A program made the position numbers and the translations under genes. A stretch of 64,000 nt of DNA from Euphorbia lathyris (Eukaryota; Streptophyta; Magnoliopsida; Malpighiales; Euphorbiaceae), in NCBI RefSeq assembly GCF_963576675.1, contig NC_088916.1:4293001-4357000 (forward strand), read 5' to 3'. Below are positions 23,830-43,128 of this stretch, piece by piece (within the stretch, counting starts at the first letter, position 1; every line of letters begins with the position of its first letter). The notes under the pieces are model-generated. The model ran no database searches, was not told the DNA's origin, and was given only the letters and a program-made list of their open reading frames with translations.

Positions 23830-24835
23830 TATTGGTGAGTAGCTCACAAGTGACTGCCTAGATTTCCTTAGATTTTGGAGCTATTTTTTGTGTTGAAGTT
23901 ATGTATTTGGTTGAGAGTTTGTTGAATCTTCCACTTAATGTTAGGAATTTTGCCTTCAGTTTTGGCATTGTGTTTTACTTGGGAGGTTGAAAAAGTTTGG
24001 ATGCTGAGTTATGCTCCTAGTCTTTTATTTCAACATGGAGTTGTGAACGTCTAATTTAGCCGAAAGTGTTTTATTGGTTTCATCTGTATTTGAAATTGTA
24101 TTTTTCTTTACGGTTTGAAATAAAGTTTTTTAATTTTCTTTGTAGCCACATCACAAATAAAAAATTTGAATGCAAATTTTGTACTCAACTGAAATGGATA
24201 ATATTATGTAAAGTTTTTTCAGTTTCTTTATAGCCACATCACAAATAAAAAAAAATTGTTTTTAAACTGTTGAAAATGCAAATTTGGTACTCAGCTGAAA
24301 ATGGATAATATTTATGTTAATGCAATTTTATGTTCAATCGAATATATTTTCAAAAATATTACGTAATTTAACAGAATATTTGACCAGATTGATTTGATAG
24401 TTATTCGACTGTTCAAACAAATTTGTTTTTATAAAGTGATAGTTTGATGTATTTTGGCAGGTTGTTTATAACTGTTTTTGAGGTAGATTTTTATTTTTTT
24501 GTGTGATTAACTTGTATTCTGACATATTTGAATATTGATATTTTAAGAGATTGTTTGTAACTATGACAATAACAAAAAGTATATTTTAAAATAATTGATA
24601 TTTGAAAGGTATGATTTAACAATTAAATAATGATTAAATAATAGTAAATAAGTGTTTAAAAACAGTAAATAAGTCTGTTTAAACTTTTTTTTTTATTAAG
24701 GGAAGATAAAATTAATATTGTTTAGAAACGTTAAGAGAAAACTATTGGTAAATCTCTACTTTACATGGACAAAATTTAACGTTATCTCATACATAAATTA
24801 TGATACGATGCCGTTTGACACCCCCACTAGATTAT
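23830..24835 (+). other. HDH 3' region and intergenic DNA; MITE family C fragments
   Basis: 3' UTR sequence follows the TAA, but the poly(A) site cannot be fixed. Bases ~24,035-24,340 carry family C interior sequence in partly duplicated form ('agccacatcacaaataaaaaa' occurs at ~24,145 and ~24,231). The remainder is AT-rich with no gene. Confidence 0.5.
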
Positions 24836-25056
24836 TGATAATCGAAAGAATGAGAAAATGAATGCTTCGTCGTTCTTATTTGAAGAAGATATCACCAGCT
24901 TATATAGAGCTGGTACAAGGGTAAAAAAGGAAAGTAACAATTACAGCTGTTGACAGTTGTCTAACAAACTAACAAACTAACAGCTAATTATTTGTTGACT
25001 GGTCAATTATAAAACTAATTACTTCTTGCAAATACATTCGTGAATATACTTCAACA
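24836..25056 (-). repeat. 3' LTR of copia element
   Basis: Starts TGATAATCGAAAGAATG and ends TTCAACA on plus. It pairs with 31,759-31,958 and has the PPT beside it at 25,057. Confidence 0.93.
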
Positions 25057-27301
25057 TCCCCTCCTCACGAATGCAATACTGGTTATGGCCGTGTGTTCTT
25101 CTCTTCTTTCACCTCTGTCTTGAGTTTGTGAAATACCACCATTCCCATTTTTTCAATTGCAGGCAGCATTTGTCTGTATGTGAGTGGTTTAGTAAATATA
25201 TCAGCTAACTGATTCTCTGAACTCACAAAAGGGGTGCTTAGTAAACCACTCTGTAAATGTTCTCTTACAATGTGACAATCTATATCCAGGTGTTTAGTTC
25301 TCTCATGGAACACCGGGTTTTCTGCAATGTGGATTGCAGCTTTATTGTCACAATACAATGGTATGGGTTTTAGCACATCCAATTGTAACTCTTTCATTAG
25401 GAAAGTAATCCATTTTACTTCACATGATGCTATTGCCATGGCTCTATATTCTGCCTCTGCAGAGGACTTGCTTACGGTAGGCTGTTTTTTTGCCTTCCAG
25501 GAAATCAATGAATTTCCCAAGAAAACACAAAACCCACCAACAGATCTCTTGGTTTCCTTGCATCTGGCCCAATCAGCATCACTAAAAGCTGATAACCTCG
25601 TCTCATCTCTTTTGAGTTGATCATCAAAATCGTTTTTGCAAAAAGCTCTTAAAGCCAAACTAGATTGCTTAGGATATAACAATCCCATCCCTGAGGTCCC
25701 TTTTAGATACCTCAACACATGAATAGCTGCATCAAAATGCACCTTGGTAGGATTTTGCAAGAACTGGCTCAGCTGTTGGGTAGTGTAGCTTATATCTGGT
25801 CTTGTAAATCCCAGATAAAGCAATTTCCCAATTATTCTTCTATATTGATCACAATTAGTGATCAAAGGGCTTTCAGCTGTTAACTCTATTCCAGCAAGTA
25901 GTGGACCGGATGCTTCTTCTGCATCTTGTAAACCTGCATCATTTAACATGTCAGTGATATATTTGTGTTGTGATATCACAAAACCTTTTTCTGATCGGCT
26001 TAACTCTACACCTAAGAAGTATCTTGCCACTCCCAAGTCTTTGATTGTGAAAGCCTCATCCAGTGCCTTCTTTACTTCTTCTATTTGCTTAAGAGAAGTT
26101 CCTGTGAGTAAGATATCATCTACATAGACCACAAGGACTATCAAGTCATTCTCCACTCTTTTGGTGAACATACAATAATCATGCATAGACCTATTGAACC
26201 CATGGTCATTAATGTATTAGTGAGCATTTTGTTCCACTGCCTTCCAGCTTGCTTCAGACCATAGATGGATTTGTTGATCTTGCAAACTTCTCCTGGTTTG
26301 ACATTGTACCCTTCAGGTGGCTTCATATACAATTCTTCTTCAATGTAACCATGCAAATATGCATTGTTAACATCGATTTGATAGATTTCCAACTGGAAAT
26401 GAGCAGCTAAAGCTATGATCATTCTTACTGTCACAACTTTTGCCACTGGTGCAAAACTGTCATGATAGTCAATTCCCCACTTCTGGTTGTATCCATTGGC
26501 TACCAGCCTTGCTTTATACTTGTCTAATTATCCATCAGCTTTATACTTCACCTTCAACACCCACATAGATGAAATAGGCTTTTTTCCCTTCGGCAATTGA
26601 CACACTGTCCAAGTTTCATTCTTTTCCAATGCATCTAACTTCACCTTTATTACCTGCACCCAATTGGGATCTTTGCTAGCCACAATATATGATTTTGGTT
26701 CAGGTATCTTAGATATACTAAGCATGAAAGCAGCATGATCACTTGTGAAAGGGGGCATTTTCATTTTTTCTGCATATGCTACATTAGTAACAAAATATGA
26801 AGTCCAAACTGGAGGTTTGGTACTTCTGCTCGATCTTCTTAAAACTGGATCTTTTAATGTGACTTCAGGTATCTCCTCTTCTGTAATGTCTGCTGCTGAA
26901 TTCTCAGGAGTTGCAGAATTTGTATTGATAGGTTCAGGAACTAAACTATCTTCTGTGTTGCTGATATCCTCCAAGTCACATGCACTAGGATTATCATTAA
27001 CAATTGCATTCTCTGCATTTGAAATGACTATGAACTCAGAAACAGGAGATGCATCATCAAATGTACATTCAGTTCCTGCTGTATATCCTCCATTATCTTG
27101 AGGAGCTGTCAAAACAGAAGATTTATTAGAGAAAATAAAGTCTGTTTCAGTGAAATGTACATCTCTTGATACACATATTTTATGTGTTTTCAAGTTGTAC
27201 AATTTCCACCATTTCTGACCTGGTGATTCTCCCAGGTAAATGCATCGAAATGCTCTATCATCAAACTTCCCTTTCTTATCATTTGTATTCAATGCATATA
27301 C

Positions 27302-29292
27302 TAGGGCTGGGCACAGTTCGGTCCAAGTCGGGGATTCATGAATCTCCAGTATTGGATTGAAATTCGGAGATTAATAAAAGGAAATCTCCAGGATTGGATT
27401 GAAAGAATAAATCTCCAGAATTGAATTGCCCTAAAATTTCAGTCCAGTCCAATTCGGGGATTTGGAGATTCGGTTCCGGTCCAATCCAATATAATTTTTC
27501 GGTGATTCGAATAAATATCTAATAGTTTAAGTCCTAAAAAATAAATTAAAAATTTAATTTACAAGATAATAAAATATAAAATTTTATTATCTTACTTAAC
27601 GGTGTCCGCTATTACCTTAACTTGAAATAAATGATATTTTTTAAGGAAGTAAACAACATTCATTAAAAGTTACAGTAGACAACAAGGCTAAAAAACCCCA
27701 CAAAATCAAAGTATTAAAAGTTACGGTAGACAACAAGGCTAAAAAAACCCACAAAATCAAAGTTACAAAATAACAAATCCATAAAAACAAACAACTTTTA
27801 ATTCAAAAAAGACAACACTTCAAAGCAAGATCTCTCTAATCATCATCCCAATTTGTAATTGAATATTCTTAACACAACAAATTCCTTGTTTTCCAAAGCA
27901 AAGGCAGTAAAAGCCAAACATCAACCTAAACATATAAAATTTACCATATTAGTGAATTAACAAATGTTAAATTAATTAGTTTTCACTTCAATAAAATTAA
28001 TCAACACACTAGCAAAAAGTAAACGGAAAAAAATATGCTTACCAAAGTGCATTTGATTCGGTTAAAAAAACCTTAGATATCCAATTGAAATATGGATAAA
28101 AGAGATGATGCAATTTCAGGATCAGAACTAATATCTACAAATTAAATAACATTTATATAGTTAGTATTCATAAATATTTAATTAAAATAAAACTATGAAA
28201 TATAATTGCTAAGTAAATATTACATTCTTCAATAGCTTCAAGATCTTCAACTTCTTCTTCATGCTTGAAAGCTTGAGTTGAAGTTTTTAACAAATCTTGA
28301 CAACAAATCAAAACCGCAGCTGTAGCAGGAGTTAAAGAACTCCTAAATTGATCCAAAGTTCTACAACTTGTGCTAAACATAGATTCAGAAGCCACAGTTG
28401 AGCATTGAATTGTAAAAACATCTTTTACAACTTTGGATAAAGCAGGATATCGCATAGCATTAACCTTCCATAACAATAGAAGGTCAAACTCAATTACATA
28501 TTTTTCAGGTGCCTCATTGACATATCTTTCCCATTCTCCCTCAATTGACATATCTTTATCAATATTCAAAAAATAATCATCAATCTCATCATCAATGTCA
28601 TCATCTGCTTCATCCAAACTACAAGAATGTGCTCCAAGATTCACATTTTCTTGCACATTTGCATTATATACTCATCTAACAATGCACTAATAATCTTTGT
28701 GACTTGTGCCACCAACTCATTAGCATCGTTCTCACTATAAAATTCAGTGTACTTAGCCATCAAGAAGTAGAATTGGTTAATAAGAAGTAGAATTGGTTCA
28801 AATGGTTAAGGCGATTAACAATGTTCCATTTGGTTAGGTGTTTGATTCTCCATGTCTACATTTTAGGTAAATATTTTTTATTTCATTTTATAAACGGGAA
28901 TTAATCGGGATAATTTTTATGACTATATTGTTATACTTTATTAATAAATTATAAATTTATATTATTGTAATTAGTTTACCAAACCTTACAAAATATATAA
29001 CTATATATTATATAATATTTCTCTTTATATAAAGTTAATGTATGAAATATAAATTTATTATTGCTAAACTTTCGGTTATTTCAGTTCGGTCCAATCCAAT
29101 CCACTCCAATCCGATTATCGGTCCGGTCCTGGATAAATTTCGGTCCAATTCGGTCTAGTTCTTTGACAAAAAGTCAACGGTCCAATCCAGTTCGGTTCTC
29201 TAAAAAAAAGTCAACGGTCCGGTCCAATTCCGGAGTTTTTTCCTCGGATATTCGGTCCGGTCCAGTATCTCCAGGATCCGCGCCCAGCCCTA
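27302..29292 (-). mobile_element. hAT transposon, internally deleted, nested in copia integrase
   Basis: Ends TAGGGCTGGGCAC and GCGCCCAGCCCTA, with a perfect 8-bp target duplication GCATATAC at 27,294-27,301 and 29,293-29,300. Both subterminal zones are packed with 'ttcggtcc' and 'ggtccaatcc' motifs, the likely transposase-binding sites. A 52-bp tandem duplicate ('agacaacaaggctaaaaaa') lies at 27,660-27,770. Only the C-terminal part of a transposase remains. Confidence 0.95.
28168..28760 (-). pseudogene. hAT transposase remnant (C-terminal dimerisation domain)
   Basis: From ATG 28,760 a short frame reads 'MAKYTEFYSEND', then the frame changes near 28,660. The main part (28,656-28,168) contains 'FDLLLLWKVNAMRYPALSKV' and 'STVASESMFST', the hAT family C-terminal dimerisation signature, followed by 'RSSLTPATAAVLICCQDLLK'. 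The BED finger and RNase H-like core are absent, so the element is nonautonomous. The acidic stretch before the domain (DEADDDIDDEIDDY) is usual for this region. Confidence 0.88.
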
Positions 29293-31758
29293 GCATATAC
29301 TGTACAACCAAATACCTTCAATCTGTTGTATTTGGGTTTCTTCTGATACAGAATCTCATAGGGGGTTTTCCAATCTAATACTTTAGATGGATATAGGTTG
29401 ATCAAGGTGGTTGCATGAAGCATCACTTCTCCCCAAAATTTCTGTGGTAGATTGCTTTGCTTCATCAAAGCTCTTGCTACAGTTGTCAGACTCCTGTGCC
29501 TCCTCTCAACTGTGCCATTCTGCTGTGGAGTATGCACACAAGATCTTTGGTGTATAATCCCCAAATTTCTGAAAATCAACTGAGTTCTTTGACCAGTGAA
29601 TTCAGTTCCATTATCAGTTCTTATAACCTTGATGGACGTTTCAAACTGATTTTTCACTAGTTTTGTAAAACTGTCAATCAAAGTTGGTACTTGATCCTTA
29701 GATTTGAACAAAACAATCCACAAAGCTCTAGAAAAATCATCCACAATGGTTAATATGAATCTATCACCTGTTAAAGAGACTTTCTTGTAAGGCCCCCAAA
29801 CATCCATGTGAACCAATTCAAACAACTTTATTGATTTAGTGAAGCTTTTACAAAATGATTGTCTCACTGTTTTGCTTCTCAGGCATACATCACAATGCTC
29901 AAAATCTAAAGATTTACTCAACATATTTTCCTGTATAGAACTCACATGCTTCATACTACTACTTGACAAATGTCCTAGCCTTTGATGCCAAACATTTACA
30001 TTCAATCATGCTCCTTAGCAATCAAACTACAATCTATATCTTTAGTTTGACTACAATAAGCCTTTATTATAGCTATATTAAAAGATCTTCTAGTGGGTAA
30101 GTATAATCCTTGCTCCATAAAACCCACAGCCAATACCTTCTTACTTGCTTGGTCCTGCAAAACACAGTATTTAGCAAAGAATCTGATGCTAATATCAATA
30201 GCCTACCCACAGAAAGTAAGTTGTAATTGAATTCTGGTATATACAACACATTTCTTGACGCAAAATTTTTCCCAATTTCAACATCTCCTTTTCTGGTTAC
30301 CATTTGAGAAGCACCTGTTGGCAGAAAAACTTTTCTGTGTTGTGTTGGCAACTTAGACACATTACACATAGACTCTATATTGTAGGACATATGAGTTGTG
30401 GCACCAGAATCTATAATCCACACATCATTTTCATTTTCTAAGGAAGATTTGAATTTAATGCTTTTACATGCAGAACTCATGCCAGCAAATGCAGAGAATT
30501 CATGACTTTTTTCCATCAGAATGACTTTTCCCTTTGTTCTTCAATGCTTTCTGAACATCTCTGACTATGGTCTGTATTGAATCTTCCTCATCACTGTCTG
30601 AATCAGACTCAATCAAAGGAGTTGACTCTTCTTTAGTCATGTGAGCCTGCTGTTTGTAATTGTTTCCCTTCTCCTTTTTCCCTTTATACCATTCTGGATA
30701 TCCCACAATTTGGAAGCAATCTGCTTTCTCATGTCTAGATTTTCTGCAATGCTTGCAGAACTTATCATCTTTATCACTCTTCTGATTCTTCTTGTTTCCA
30801 TACTTATTCCCTGACTTGTTGCTTTAGGACTTTGACACAGTGACATTTACAAAATTATGGCCTCATTGCCAACGTTTCTCTGTCTCTCAATCCTCATCAA
30901 CATGGAATACGCTTTGTTTACTGCAGGAAGTGGCTCTATCAAGAGAATATGTTCTCTTATGTGATCAAAATCGTTATGCAAACCAGATAAGAATTGCATT
31001 AATTGCTCTTCTTCAAGTTGATCTTGAGCCTATTTCCTGGCTTCTCCACAAGTACAATTGAGTAAAGGCTTAATCTCAGCCAACTCATCCCATTTCCTCT
31101 TAATCTTGTTAAAAAAATCCACCAGACTTAGACTCCCCTGATTCATACTGCTAATCTCTCTTCTTATTTGAAAAATCAGAGGACCGTTACTCTCACCATA
31201 CCTCTGCTCAATTTCTTTCCATAGAGAAAAAGAAGATTTTGCAAATAAGAAGACATCAACAAGTTCTTTAGTGAGAGAACTACGAATCCAATAGAAGACA
31301 AGATCATCATCCCATTTCCACTTGATGTATTCTTCAGATCTCTTATCACTAGGCTCAGTATTTTCCTGAATAAACTTCAGTTTGCGCTTTGTACTTAAAG
31401 CTAAAACCATAGATCTTTTCCAAGCTATGTAATTACTTCCATTCAGCAAATTACTAACTAAAATCATGCTTGGATTATCGTTAGAACTGATTACCTGTTG
31501 ATTTACAGCCATATTCTGATTTCTTTGCTCTGAGTTGATGTTTCGATTCCGGCGAGTGTAATGAAGTATCTCCAGTCTCCGATCTGGATTCTGATCGGAA
31601 AAGTCGTCGGAATTATCACCTGAATCTTCCGATTCAGAATGTGATATTAAAGCACTTACAATTTCTGCAAAACTCTTTGATTTCGTTTTTCCTGGACGCA
31701 TTCCTTCCAGAAATCGATCGAAGAATTAGCCCAGGCAATTATGCCCGCTCTGGTACCA

Positions 31759-31958
31759 TGATAATCGAAAGAATGAGAAAATGAATGCTTCGTCGTTCTT
31801 ATTTGAAGAAGATATGATCAGTTTATATAGAGTTGGTACAAGGGTAAAAAAGGAAAGACAACTGTCTAACAAACTAACAAACTAACAGCTAATTATTTGT
31901 TGACTGGTCAATTATAAAACCAATTACTTCTTGCAAATACATTGAATATACTTCAACA
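31759..31958 (-). repeat. 5' LTR of copia element, next to the PAT promoter
   Basis: 200 bp, matching the other LTR apart from two deletions and a few base changes. PBS adjoins at 31,747-31,758. Its outer edge lies 273 bp upstream of the aminotransferase ATG. Confidence 0.93.
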
Positions 31959-31963
31959 ATTAT

Positions 31964-32231
31964 CCATCCCTTACAAATTACATCGTAGGCCCAAAAAGAA
32001 TTGAAACAGCCCAAACACAACCACCCCCTCCCCGGCTCTGTTTCATTTCCCACCAACCACACCAAAAAATTTCCGTTCAAATCAAATCGTCGTTTTCCCG
32101 GTGGTAAGTAGTCATGGATTTAATTAATTTTAAGATTCAAAAGCATCACCCACCAAAAAAGCTCTATATATTACTTTGGATCTCACCTACTCCATTATAA
32201 TTCATACCCAAAGCAGCCTTTTCTTTCAAGC
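31964..32231 (+). promoter_or_regulatory. Core promoter and 5' leader of the aminotransferase gene
   Basis: A TATA-like 'tctatatatta' lies at ~32,163-32,173, about 60 bp before the ATG. An AC-element ACCAACC, bound by R2R3-MYB factors of phenylpropanoid genes, is at 32,052-32,058; a similar 'cacccacc' is at ~32,147. The start context is caagcATGGCT. The promoter is limited to ~270 bp by the copia LTR on its left. Confidence 0.55.
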
Positions 32232-39424
<7,193 letters not shown>

Positions 39425-40727
39425 GTATGACTTCTCACTCATCCTCATTCTTGTAATCTCTGTAACTGTTCTTCACATTTGTGTTTTTTTCTCAATAATT
39501 ATTAATAATGGTAGATAAAATCCCACTCCTACTTTGGGTTTGCATTAGCCTGTATTAGTTTGTGTTATTAAATGTCTCAATTTTATTTTTATTCTATGAA
39601 ATCCTTGAACCTATTTAGTTCTCGTTTCATTTTCCTTTTTGTAGTTTCCTTTTTGTGGTTTCGTTTTTCTGTTTTAGTCCAAACAATAGAATAAAAGTAT
39701 TCGGTTAGGATTGTGAAACAACTCAAGATAGCTATTTGGAAGAAAAATCGCTTAACTTTTACCAACAGGGTCAAACAATAAACAATTAATATCAACAAAC
39801 TGACCGTGAGTTTTAAGTTTTTTTTTTTAAAAACTTTGTTGACCTTATTATGTGCTTTGGAAAATGTTTGTGTTAAAAATTAGGGTTAATTTAAAAAAAT
39901 CCCGGTGGTTTCACGTTTTTATAGATCACTACTTTTTGTTTTTCTCTGTTCCAAAAATAACAATGTGGTTTCTGCCGTTAACAAAATCGTGTCAAATGGC
40001 TTGACACCGTTAAAATGCAGGGGTATTTTTGGAATTTTTTTTCCAACCTTTTGACTTTTAAAAGTCAACGTGCATAATGCAGAGCTATTTTCAGAATTTT
40101 TGTTCTAAATTTGTGACTTTTAAAAACACTTCTTCCTGATAGAATAAAGATCATGACGTTTATTTTCGTCATAACGTTGTGACGGAAAAATGTCCATGAA
40201 TAACATAAGGATGTCCTAACGTTTATTTCCGTCTCAAATTTCGTCTCCACTATTGATGGAATTCTATCAGCGCTCCGTCGGATGTTTTGTTTTGAAAAAC
40301 GTATGTGAAATCTGTGCGACTGATGTAACTGCAGTTTCGTTCCGTAAATTCCATCCTAAGATGATTTAGGGGTGGAATAATATGATTTCAATGACTTTTT
40401 TTTATCCAGTTCCACAATTTTCTAATAGTGATAAATAACAAGTAAGCTAAAGGAGGAAACAAAGCTAGATTATTGATACGGTGTATAACGAAGAGTGGAC
40501 CCCAAATGGTTCTCAAAGGCCCACTAATCCATACTTTTGGGCTGGCCCATTTGGGATCCTCAAAGGTTCTTAGAAGAAACGGTAAGTATAATGGCTTCGG
40601 ACCTCAATCACACGCTAAAACCATTTAGTCCGGGAATTAGAATTTACGTAGAGTAAGGGTAAAACATGATAATGCATTTACGTAGAATATATATATACAC
40701 ACGAAAGTGAGAGAAAGAGATGAAATT
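39425..40727. other. PAT 3' region and intergenic DNA
   Basis: No gene. Bases ~39,880-40,080 begin with 'tagggttaatttaaaaaaat' and contain 'gtggtttcacg' and 'aaaagtcaacgtg', like one arm of the foldback elements at 45.1 and 48.4 kb, but without a second arm. The rest is AT-rich. Confidence 0.45.
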
Positions 40728-41015
40728 ATCCAATTTGAATCATATGTTATTGAATAAAAGCGGCAAGATTGCCCACTTTTGTCGAGATCTATCACCAAAA
40801 GGCGAAACAATGATAATGATTTCCGAGATCGATAATAGAGTTAATGACTTCCATATTGGTTCTGGAATTCAAAATGGTGGCATGATTGGTGAATATGCAT
40901 TGTTGGCTAGACGGAGCAAGTCCACAGAGAGGACAATGACTTTGTTATCTACAATATTATCATAGCTAAGGAATGCATTACCGTTATGTTCCGACCTTAT
41001 AGTTAAGGCATGCTA
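40728..41015 (-). pseudogene. Ricin-B-like lectin relic (3' part)
   Basis: The plus sequence can be followed against 43,140-43,390 and 46,390-46,640 in the same order: 'gaatcatatgttattgaat', 'gcccacttttg', 'cgaaacaatgat', 'ttggttctggaattcaaaat', 'gacggagcaag', 'aggacaatgac' and 'ccttatagtt'. It corresponds on minus to the last part of the second trefoil domain. Many indels and stops; no usable frame on minus. Confidence 0.75.
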
Positions 41016-41206
41016 ATGTGGAAAGCACGTCATATTTTTTTTATGTCTTTTGCTCTTGAATTCGTCAGAGTTATTTTATTGAGATAAAATTCAAAGTTGA
41101 ATGATTTTATTGAGACAAATTGAAACTGAGTAACCATTTTAAAATAATCACGAAAATTCAGTGACCAATGCATTTAGCCCTTATATTATGAGAAATTAAG
41201 AAAGAG

Positions 41207-41381
41207 AAATTAAAAAGGAACGGGAGTGGTGAAGTTCTTAGCCTAGTGGTTGAGAGCTTACCTATGCTTTGGAAGGTTATGGGTTCGAATCACATCCGGG
41301 TCTGATGGGGAGTTTTCTTTCTTCTTTATAATGTAAGCGCATTGCGCAAATTTAAAAAAAAAAAAAATTAAAAAGGAACGG
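41207..41381 (+). mobile_element. tRNA-derived SINE with perfect 17-bp target duplication
   Basis: Body 41,224-41,364: A-box-like TAGCCTAGTGGTTGAGAG, B-box-like GGTTCGAATCAC, an unrelated 3' part, then a poly(A) tail. AAATTAAAAAGGAACGG occurs at 41,207-41,223 and 41,365-41,381. It is not a functional tRNA: there is no acceptor stem. Confidence 0.93.
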
Positions 41382-41726
41382 ATGAGGGAGTGGTTCGATC
41401 TATTTTTTTCTTTTTCTTTTTTATTTTAAATCTTAAAGATGAAAAACGACATCGTTTTCAATCTTTAAGAATTAAAACAAAATTAGAAGAAGATGGAGGA
41501 TCCTGCGAGTTTTAATAATGCAACATTTGTTGAATATTGTTGCCATTTATATAAGTTAAATAAGTTAGACTCTGTTCTTTTTTACTGAAACAACTGAACT
41601 AAATACTACTGAACTGAACTTAATTCTATTAAAACTGAAATAATAATATAATCCTTTAAAAATAGTAATAATTAAAATAAAAAACTTATAAAAATAATAA
41701 TAGTTCTAATATTAATAATAATAATA

Positions 41727-42213
41727 AGGTAAAAAGCATCATTAGCTCCGTGATCTTTCATTTTTTTGGTTCATTAAGCCCCTTGATCTTTTATTTGGAT
41801 ACATTAAGCCCTGATCATTTATTTTTGGTCTCATCAAGTCATTTATAACAAAAAAAAAAAAGAATTTTGAACATAAAATTCGGTTAACAGACTCTAATTC
41901 ATTGCACCTGTATCCGAAATTTATATTTTTACGCTGTTTGAAAGCAGTTTTGGATGTGTAATGTGACTGTAGAAAAATTGTAAAAACCTTAATTCAAACT
42001 CTAAAAAATATATTTTTAAAAAAAATTCAAATACATATGAAGTTAATAACGTATTTTTAACAGATTTAGATGTTTATAACTTACTAATTTGATCATAAAG
42101 GGCTTAATGAGACAAAAATAAATGACCAGAGGCTTAATGTATCCAAATAAAAGATCAATGACTTAATGAAATAAAAAAAATGAAAGATCAGGGTCTAATG
42201 ATGCTTTTTGCCT
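41727..42213. mobile_element. MITE family C, most complete copy
   Basis: Ends AGGTAAAAAGCATCATTAG and CTAATGATGCTTTTTGCCT are inverted repeats, extended inward by 'ctttcattttttt' and 'cttaatgtatccaaataaaagatc' pairings. It is inserted in an AAT microsatellite, which hides the exact target duplication. Related fragments: ~510-665, 21,202-22,195, ~24,035-24,340, ~36,855-37,215. Confidence 0.8.
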
Positions 42214-42579
42214 AATAATAATAATTATTATAATTATAATAGTAATTATAACTAATGAACTGAACTGATTGATATTGAAATTAAGTAACAAAGAACAAAG
42301 CCTTAATCCTATACTACAACACTTAATAAACATTATTGCAATAGACCAAAGTTAATCTTATCTAATGCAACACAATGGAGGCAACCCGTTCATTTTGGAT
42401 TGCATTAGGCCATTTATGGTGTAGTGTGTTACACTTTCTTCTTGTGAATCTAAATATGTTTCACCTACTTTTTGTGCTTTCGCCATGCTATTCAGTCGAG
42501 GAGACTTTCGAAAGAAGTTTATTCATTTCGAGCAAATTAGAGAAACAAAGGTCATGATTATAACAAGCAAACTCAAGTT

Positions 42580-42745
42580 TTTGGTAAAGAATATTGCGTT
42601 TCATGATAAGGGTAAGCATATAAATTTTGTTTTATCCGAGAATGCATTTTTGAGAAAGAAATTGATTTGATTATTGTTAAGTCACACGAGAAACTTGCTG
42701 ATATTTTCACTAAACCTCTCTCAAGTATGATGTTTCAAAAAACCG
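42580..42745 (+). pseudogene. Copia RNase H relic, unit A
   Basis: Translated pieces 'AFHDKGKHI', then in another frame 'KSHEKLADIFTKPLSSMMF', which is the C-terminal end of copia RNase H (...H.KHI...DIFTKPL). At least one frameshift. It is on the strand opposite to the lectin genes. Confidence 0.75.
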
Positions 42746-43064
42746 AGATAATAAATATAAATTTGAGGAACTTCGAAGAATAAAATATTATCAAATTAGC
42801 TAAAATAAAGAAAAAAAATTAAAGATATACAAGTGTAGTTTATAATACGAACATAAACGATACTCTCTTGTAGAAAACGTAGTATTTAATATTGATGGAA
42901 ATAACACATTCTAAGTGAAAAGAAAAACAAGAGATACAAAAAAGGAGAAACAAATACCGCTATATATTATTTAAATACATTTATTGTTTACTATACGAGA
43001 AAAGATGAAACATGATAAGACATGTAGGTACAAAGGATAAATATTGCACATAAATATTTATGAC

Positions 43065-43068
<4 letters not shown>

Positions 43069-43125
<57 letters not shown>
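43069..43125. repeat. (TA)n microsatellite, ~28 repeats
   Basis: An uninterrupted TA run lies directly beside the 3' end of the truncated lectin copy. Confidence 0.97.

Positions 43126-43127
<2 letters not shown>

Positions 43128-43128
<1 letters not shown>

Larger units (their letters stand above)
25083..31701 (-). pseudogene. Copia gag-pol polyprotein, broken by frameshifts, stops and a hAT insertion
   Basis: Read right to left on minus: gag (31,701-31,030, with 'NGSNYIAWKRSM'); a CCHC knuckle region (~30,760; the usual Gly before His is replaced); protease 'IIDSGATTHM' (~30,410); GAG-pre-integrase 'WHQRLGH' and integrase with 'DVWGPY', 'DNGTEF' and 'VERRHR' (30,005-29,293); integrase end and RT start (27,292-26,528); RT 'DVNNAYLHG' and 'VYVDD' (~26,120); RNase H 'SSAEAEY' and 'QLADIFTKPL' (~25,150). 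Breaks: frame changes near 31,030, 30,640, 30,150 and 26,180, a TAA at ~26,526, and the hAT insertion inside integrase. Not able to act by itself. Confidence 0.92.
24836..31958 (-). mobile_element. Ty1/copia LTR retrotransposon with both LTRs and 5-bp TSD, interrupted by a hAT element
   Basis: LTRs: 24,836-25,056 (3' LTR for the minus element) and 31,759-31,958 (5' LTR), both TGATAATCG...TTCAACA. They differ by two short indels (one ~17 bp, one ~4 bp) and several substitutions, so the insertion is not recent. Target duplication ATTAT is at 24,831-24,835 and 31,959-31,963. PBS on minus TGGTACCAGAGC (31,747-31,758) resembles the initiator Met-tRNA end; PPT on minus is gtgaggagggga (25,057-25,068). 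Internal order gag, protease, integrase, RT, RNase H is that of copia. Confidence 0.95.

Noticed and set aside
40720..40965. Small 81-codon plus-strand ORF
   Set aside because: It is the antisense of a decayed lectin copy, as shown by base-by-base order against 43.1 and 46.4 kb.
41224..41364. tRNA gene (A and B boxes visible)
   Set aside because: No acceptor stem or proper anticodon arm, a poly(A) tail, and a 17-bp target duplication: it is a SINE.
43069..43125. TA run as a regulatory or origin-like element
   Set aside because: A plain dinucleotide microsatellite; nothing supports a function.
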